64,000 nt of DNA, from NCBI GenBank assembly GCA_050633585.1, contig JBOEGT010000015.1, forward strand, positions 30,088 through 94,087, in the 5' to 3' direction. The notes under the pieces were generated by a model. It ran no database searches, was not told where the DNA came from, and was given only the letters and a program-made list of their open reading frames with translations. The translations under genes and the position numbers were made by a program. The first letter of the stretch is position 1. Each line of letters begins with the position of its first letter. Source of the stretch: CALKZN01 sp050633585 (GTDB taxonomy: Bacteria > Pseudomonadota > Gammaproteobacteria > Arenicellales > Arenicellaceae). Positions 61,358 to 64,000 of the stretch are shown in pieces.

Positions 61358-63061
61358 TTAACTATTAGTGACTCGTTCTACTTCTTCGAGTGTGGTCACC
61401 CCTTCTTTGACTTTGAGCAAGCCAGCCTTTCTCAAATCAAGAATACCTTGTTTTTCAGCAATTCTTTCAATATCTAGTTGAGTGCAACCATTCATGATTA
61501 ACTCTTTTATGTCTTCATTAATGGGCATCACTTGGAAAATGCCCACTCGGCCTTTATATCCAGCAACACACCGTGAACATCCTACAGCCTTATAAGGTTT
61601 AAAGTTCTTCAACTCAGATTTTTCTATACCTAATTCAATCAGTGCTTTATCAGGAATTTCTGTTGGCTCTTTGCAGTTTGAACATAGTCTGCGACCAAGT
61701 CGTTGAGCAACAATGAGAGTAACAGCCGAGGCGATATTAAATGCCGGAACGCCCATATTCATTAATCGTGTCAATGTTGCTGGCGCATCATTTGTGTGGA
61801 GTGTTGATAAAACTAAGTGGCCTGTTTGTGACGCTTTGATAGCAATTTCAGCTGTTTCCAAGTCACGAATTTCACCCACCATGATAATGTCAGGGTCTTG
61901 TCGTAAAAATGCACGCAGCGCCGATGCAAAGTCCAAGCCAGCCTTATCGTTAATGTTGACTTGATTAATGCCTTCAACGTTGATTTCAACAGGGTCTTCA
62001 GCGGTTGAGATATTAATATCATCATTATTTAACATCGCTAGAGCTGTGTATAAGGAGACTGTTTTACCGCTGCCTGTAGGTCCAGTAATTAGCACCATTC
62101 CATAAGGTCTTTTGACAGCCTCTTCATAGTGTTTGAGTTGGGTGTCTGTAAATCCAAGCATGTCAAGAGTCAGGCCTTCGTTGCCCATCGCTAAAACACG
62201 GATAACAATTTTTTCTCCATACATTGTAGGCAATGTATTAACACGAAAATCGATATCTTTCGTTTTAGAAATTTTGATTTTCATTCGCCCGTCTTGAGGG
62301 ATTCGTCGCTCAGCAATGTCCATTTTGGAAAGAATTTTTAGTCGAGCGGCCATTTTTTGAGCAAGAGCAATCGGTTGATTGGCTATTGTTCGAAGTACTC
62401 CATCTGTTCGAAAACGAATGCGTAATTTCTTCTCGAAAGGTTCAATATGAATGTCTGAAGCTTCCTGTCGAATGGCATCTAGCAATATTTTATTGACATA
62501 TTTGACGATTGGCGCTTCATCAATATCGGCAGATTCAGCCTGTTCAGCATCCTCATCAACGACGTCAAGGTCGCCAAACTCGTCAAGATCGCCATCTTGA
62601 TCAAGCCCATCTAGTGCGTTTTCCTCTAATGATGCTTCGACTTCAGCAATTTTTATTAAGAGGTCGTTAGGCGCGGCTTGAAGTGGGGTAACTGGCAGTT
62701 TAGTTTTAAACTGTATTTCTTCAAGTGACGTTGTATTTACGGGGTCTAAAATGGCAACAAATAGATGTTTGTTGTGCATATAGACTGGTAAAACACGATG
62801 CTTTTTGGCGAGTTCAATATTGATGTGCTCTACAGGAATAAAATCTAGATCAATCGATGATAAATCTATCTCGGGTAAACCAAAACGCTCTGAGAATGTT
62901 TGGCGAATCTTTTCGTCTGTAGTAATATTTTTGCTAACGACATAGTCAGCAACTTGAGAAGGTGTTAAGTCTTCATCAACGCTTTTCAAGTCGTCGACAA
63001 TATTCTTGGGAATTAAGTCAAACTGAGCTAATGTTTTTGCAAAATTTTCTGCTTGAGTCAT
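61358..63061 (-). CDS. pilB: Type IV pilus assembly ATPase PilB
   Basis: A 567-residue extension motor. It has an N-terminal T2SSE-N/MshEN-like domain (about 1-150), a central ATPase with VKYVNKILLDAIRQEASDIHIEP, Walker A GPTGSGKT, the DPDIIMVGEIRD Walker B and a GHLVLSTLHTND His box. The zinc Cys set CSNCKEP…CSRCVAGYKGR is near residues 478-510. An acidic insert (about 155-180) lies before the ATPase. It is the first gene of pilBCD-coaE. Confidence 0.96.
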   Translation of the reverse strand: MTQAENFAKTLAQFDLIPKNIVDDLKSVDEDLTPSQVADYVVSKNITTDEKIRQTFSERFGLPEIDLSSIDLDFIPVEHINIELAKKHRVLPVYMHNKHLFVAILDPVNTTSLEEIQFKTKLPVTPLQAAPNDLLIKIAEVEASLEENALDGLDQDGDLDEFGDLDVVDEDAEQAESADIDEAPIVKYVNKILLDAIRQEASDIHIEPFEKKLRIRFRTDGVLRTIANQPIALAQKMAARLKILSKMDIAERRIPQDGRMKIKISKTKDIDFRVNTLPTMYGEKIVIRVLAMGNEGLTLDMLGFTDTQLKHYEEAVKRPYGMVLITGPTGSGKTVSLYTALAMLNNDDINISTAEDPVEINVEGINQVNINDKAGLDFASALRAFLRQDPDIIMVGEIRDLETAEIAIKASQTGHLVLSTLHTNDAPATLTRLMNMGVPAFNIASAVTLIVAQRLGRRLCSNCKEPTEIPDKALIELGIEKSELKNFKPYKAVGCSRCVAGYKGRVGIFQVMPINEDIKELIMNGCTQLDIERIAEKQGILDLRKAGLLKVKEGVTTLEEVERVTNS

Positions 63062-63139
63062 GCACGTATGGTTTTTATTGATTTATGCTTATAAATTCGT
63101 TTAATGCATACATTGTACGCTTTCTTATTATGAATACTC

Positions 63140-63163
63140 AAATCAATTGTTAAATCAATTGTT
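63140..63163. repeat. Tandem 12-bp direct repeat between pilB and the glycosyltransferase
   Basis: AAATCAATTGTT occurs twice head-to-tail at 63140-63151 and 63152-63163, each with a CAATTG palindrome. It lies in the 193-bp divergent region that must carry both promoters. A TATATT at 63172-63177 might be a -10 for the plus-strand gene. Confidence 0.6.
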
Positions 63164-63254
63164 AAATAGTCTATATTTAAGAATAAAAGTTATATTTTAG
63201 AAAGAAAATGATGATTTTGATGCATTTTTTAAGTTAACCATAAATTAAAAACGA

Positions 63255-64000
63255 ATGAACTATTCAATTGTCATACCAGCGAAAAACGAACAAGAGGGTT
63301 TGAAAGAGTTATTGCCGAGTCTTTTAAAGCTCCATCCAAATGAAATTATTATTGTTAATGATGGCTCTACTGACAATACTGAATTAGTTTGTCAGGATTT
63401 TGGAGTTACTGTGATCAATCATGCTTATTCAAAAGGAAATGGCGCTGCGATAAAAACAGGTGCTCGATCAGCCAAAAGTGATTTTATTGTTTTCATGGAT
63501 GCCGATGGACAACACAAAGCGAGTGATGTACCTATGTTGCTTGATGAGCTTGAAAATGGCTATGATTTAGTGGTTGGAGCTAGAGGTCAAGACTCTCAAG
63601 CAGGTTTGTTAAGAGGCGTAGGGAACCGGTTTTATAATTGGTTTTCATCTTTAATTGTAGGGCATAAAATTCATGACTTAACGTCAGGTTTTCGAGCGGT
63701 TAAACGAGAAAAATTTCTTGAATTTTTATATTTGTTGCCGAATGGTTTTTCCTATCCAACGACGAGTACTATGGCATTTTTCAGAGCTGGTTATAGTGTC
63801 AAATATATTGCTATTGATATGCCAAAACGGCTAGGATCAAGCCACTTGAGTGTGTTTAAAGATGGTATTAAGTTTTTGCTGATCATTTTTAAAATTGGTA
63901 CTTTATATTCTCCATTAAAAATATTTTTCCCCATCGCGGTATTGCATATTTTTTTAGGCCTTAGTTATTATGGATATACTTTTTTGACTGAAGGTCGCTT
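63255..64000 (+). CDS. Family 2 glycosyltransferase, N-terminal part (runs off the window)
   Basis: From ATG 63255 an open frame continues to the window end (248 codons, no stop). The GT-A fold of polyprenol-phosphate sugar transferases is seen: YSIVIPAKNEQEGLKELLPSL, VNDGSTDNT (about 33-41), the GNGAAIKTGA loop, the metal-binding MDADGQH, and DLTSGFRAVKRE. A hydrophobic segment (about 220-240) starts near the end. It probably makes a lipid-linked sugar (dolichol-phosphate-mannose synthase type), as part of a surface-sugar locus continuing beyond the window. Confidence 0.9.
   Translation, partial: MNYSIVIPAKNEQEGLKELLPSLLKLHPNEIIIVNDGSTDNTELVCQDFGVTVINHAYSKGNGAAIKTGARSAKSDFIVFMDADGQHKASDVPMLLDELENGYDLVVGARGQDSQAGLLRGVGNRFYNWFSSLIVGHKIHDLTSGFRAVKREKFLEFLYLLPNGFSYPTTSTMAFFRAGYSVKYIAIDMPKRLGSSHLSVFKDGIKFLLIIFKIGTLYSPLKIFFPIAVLHIFLGLSYYGYTFLTEGR

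Noticed and set aside
63140..63163. CRISPR-like array
   Set aside because: Only two adjacent copies of a 12-bp unit without spacers; no cas genes anywhere in the window.

Overview
The window looks like chromosomal core sequence from a free-living, AT-leaning Gram-negative gammaproteobacterium. Three things support this: the gammaproteobacterial gene order (ruvCAB-ybgC-tolQRAB-pal-cpoB; the dcw cluster from mraZ to ftsZ followed by lpxC and secA; rsmI back-to-back with lpoA-yraN-diaA-dolP), the meso-DAP type MurE, and LpxC plus heptose genes for LPS. By eye the style resembles the Piscirickettsiaceae/Methylophaga/Cycloclasticus group. That placement is inference only. No insertion sequence, prophage, CRISPR array or plasmid module is visible. 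The only RNA genes I find are one tRNA-Lys and rnpB.

Layout. 1-1040: tail of a GDP-mannose dehydratase gene and a complete GDP-fucose synthase gene, the end of a surface-sugar cluster. 1037-3831: small housekeeping genes (YjbQ, DUF1330, membrane thioredoxin-like, phosphoribosyltransferase, YebC). 3854-6543: ruvC-ruvA-ruvB-ybgC. 6621-11769: the Tol-Pal envelope system. 11825-13160: queE and queC (queuosine). 13210-13747: tRNA-Lys and a DUF2288 gene. 13809-14009: a tiny CsrA-like protein on the minus strand. 14293-17577: ilvD, an SPFH protein and NfeD. 17768-19222: a long-form GAPDH. 19300-20796 (minus): a BepA-like protease, divergent from 20969-23358, a sulfur-relay cluster (tusA, ycgL, a tusD-tusC fusion, tusE, a MoeB/ThiF-like gene). 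23438-24538: a PilU-like ATPase. 24617-30035: bcp, a HAD phosphatase, rppH, an orphan transpeptidase, rfaE2, dolP, a diaA/gmhA-like gene and yraN. 30065-33392: lpoA, rsmI and rnpB. 33474-50706: the complete dcw cluster, mraZ to ftsZ, lacking murB. 50893-58581: lpxC, dciA, an M23 peptidase, secA, argJ and a mutT fusion. 58567-63061 (minus): coaE, pilD, pilC, pilB. 63255-end: a family 2 glycosyltransferase cut by the window edge.

Much of the window serves one job, building and dividing the envelope: peptidoglycan precursors (MurC-F, MraY, MurG, Ddl), the septal machine (FtsL, I, W, Q, A, Z), outer-membrane constriction (Tol-Pal, CpoB), PBP activation (LpoA), LPS (LpxC, RfaE2) and export (SecA). 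The dcw cluster is tightly packed, with many 1-11 bp start/stop overlaps, and begins with a promoter followed by three 10-bp-phased MraZ boxes. It ends in a hairpin whose loop carries the -10 of the next promoter (lpxC).

The least ordinary items are the tusD-tusC fusion with no tusB beside it, the divergent CsrA-like mini-protein, the transpeptidase-only penicillin-binding protein, the lpxC promoter nested in the ftsZ terminator, and several perfect palindromes at translation-control positions (pal/cpoB, rppH, rfaE2). I found no clearly new multi-gene defence or mobile system here.
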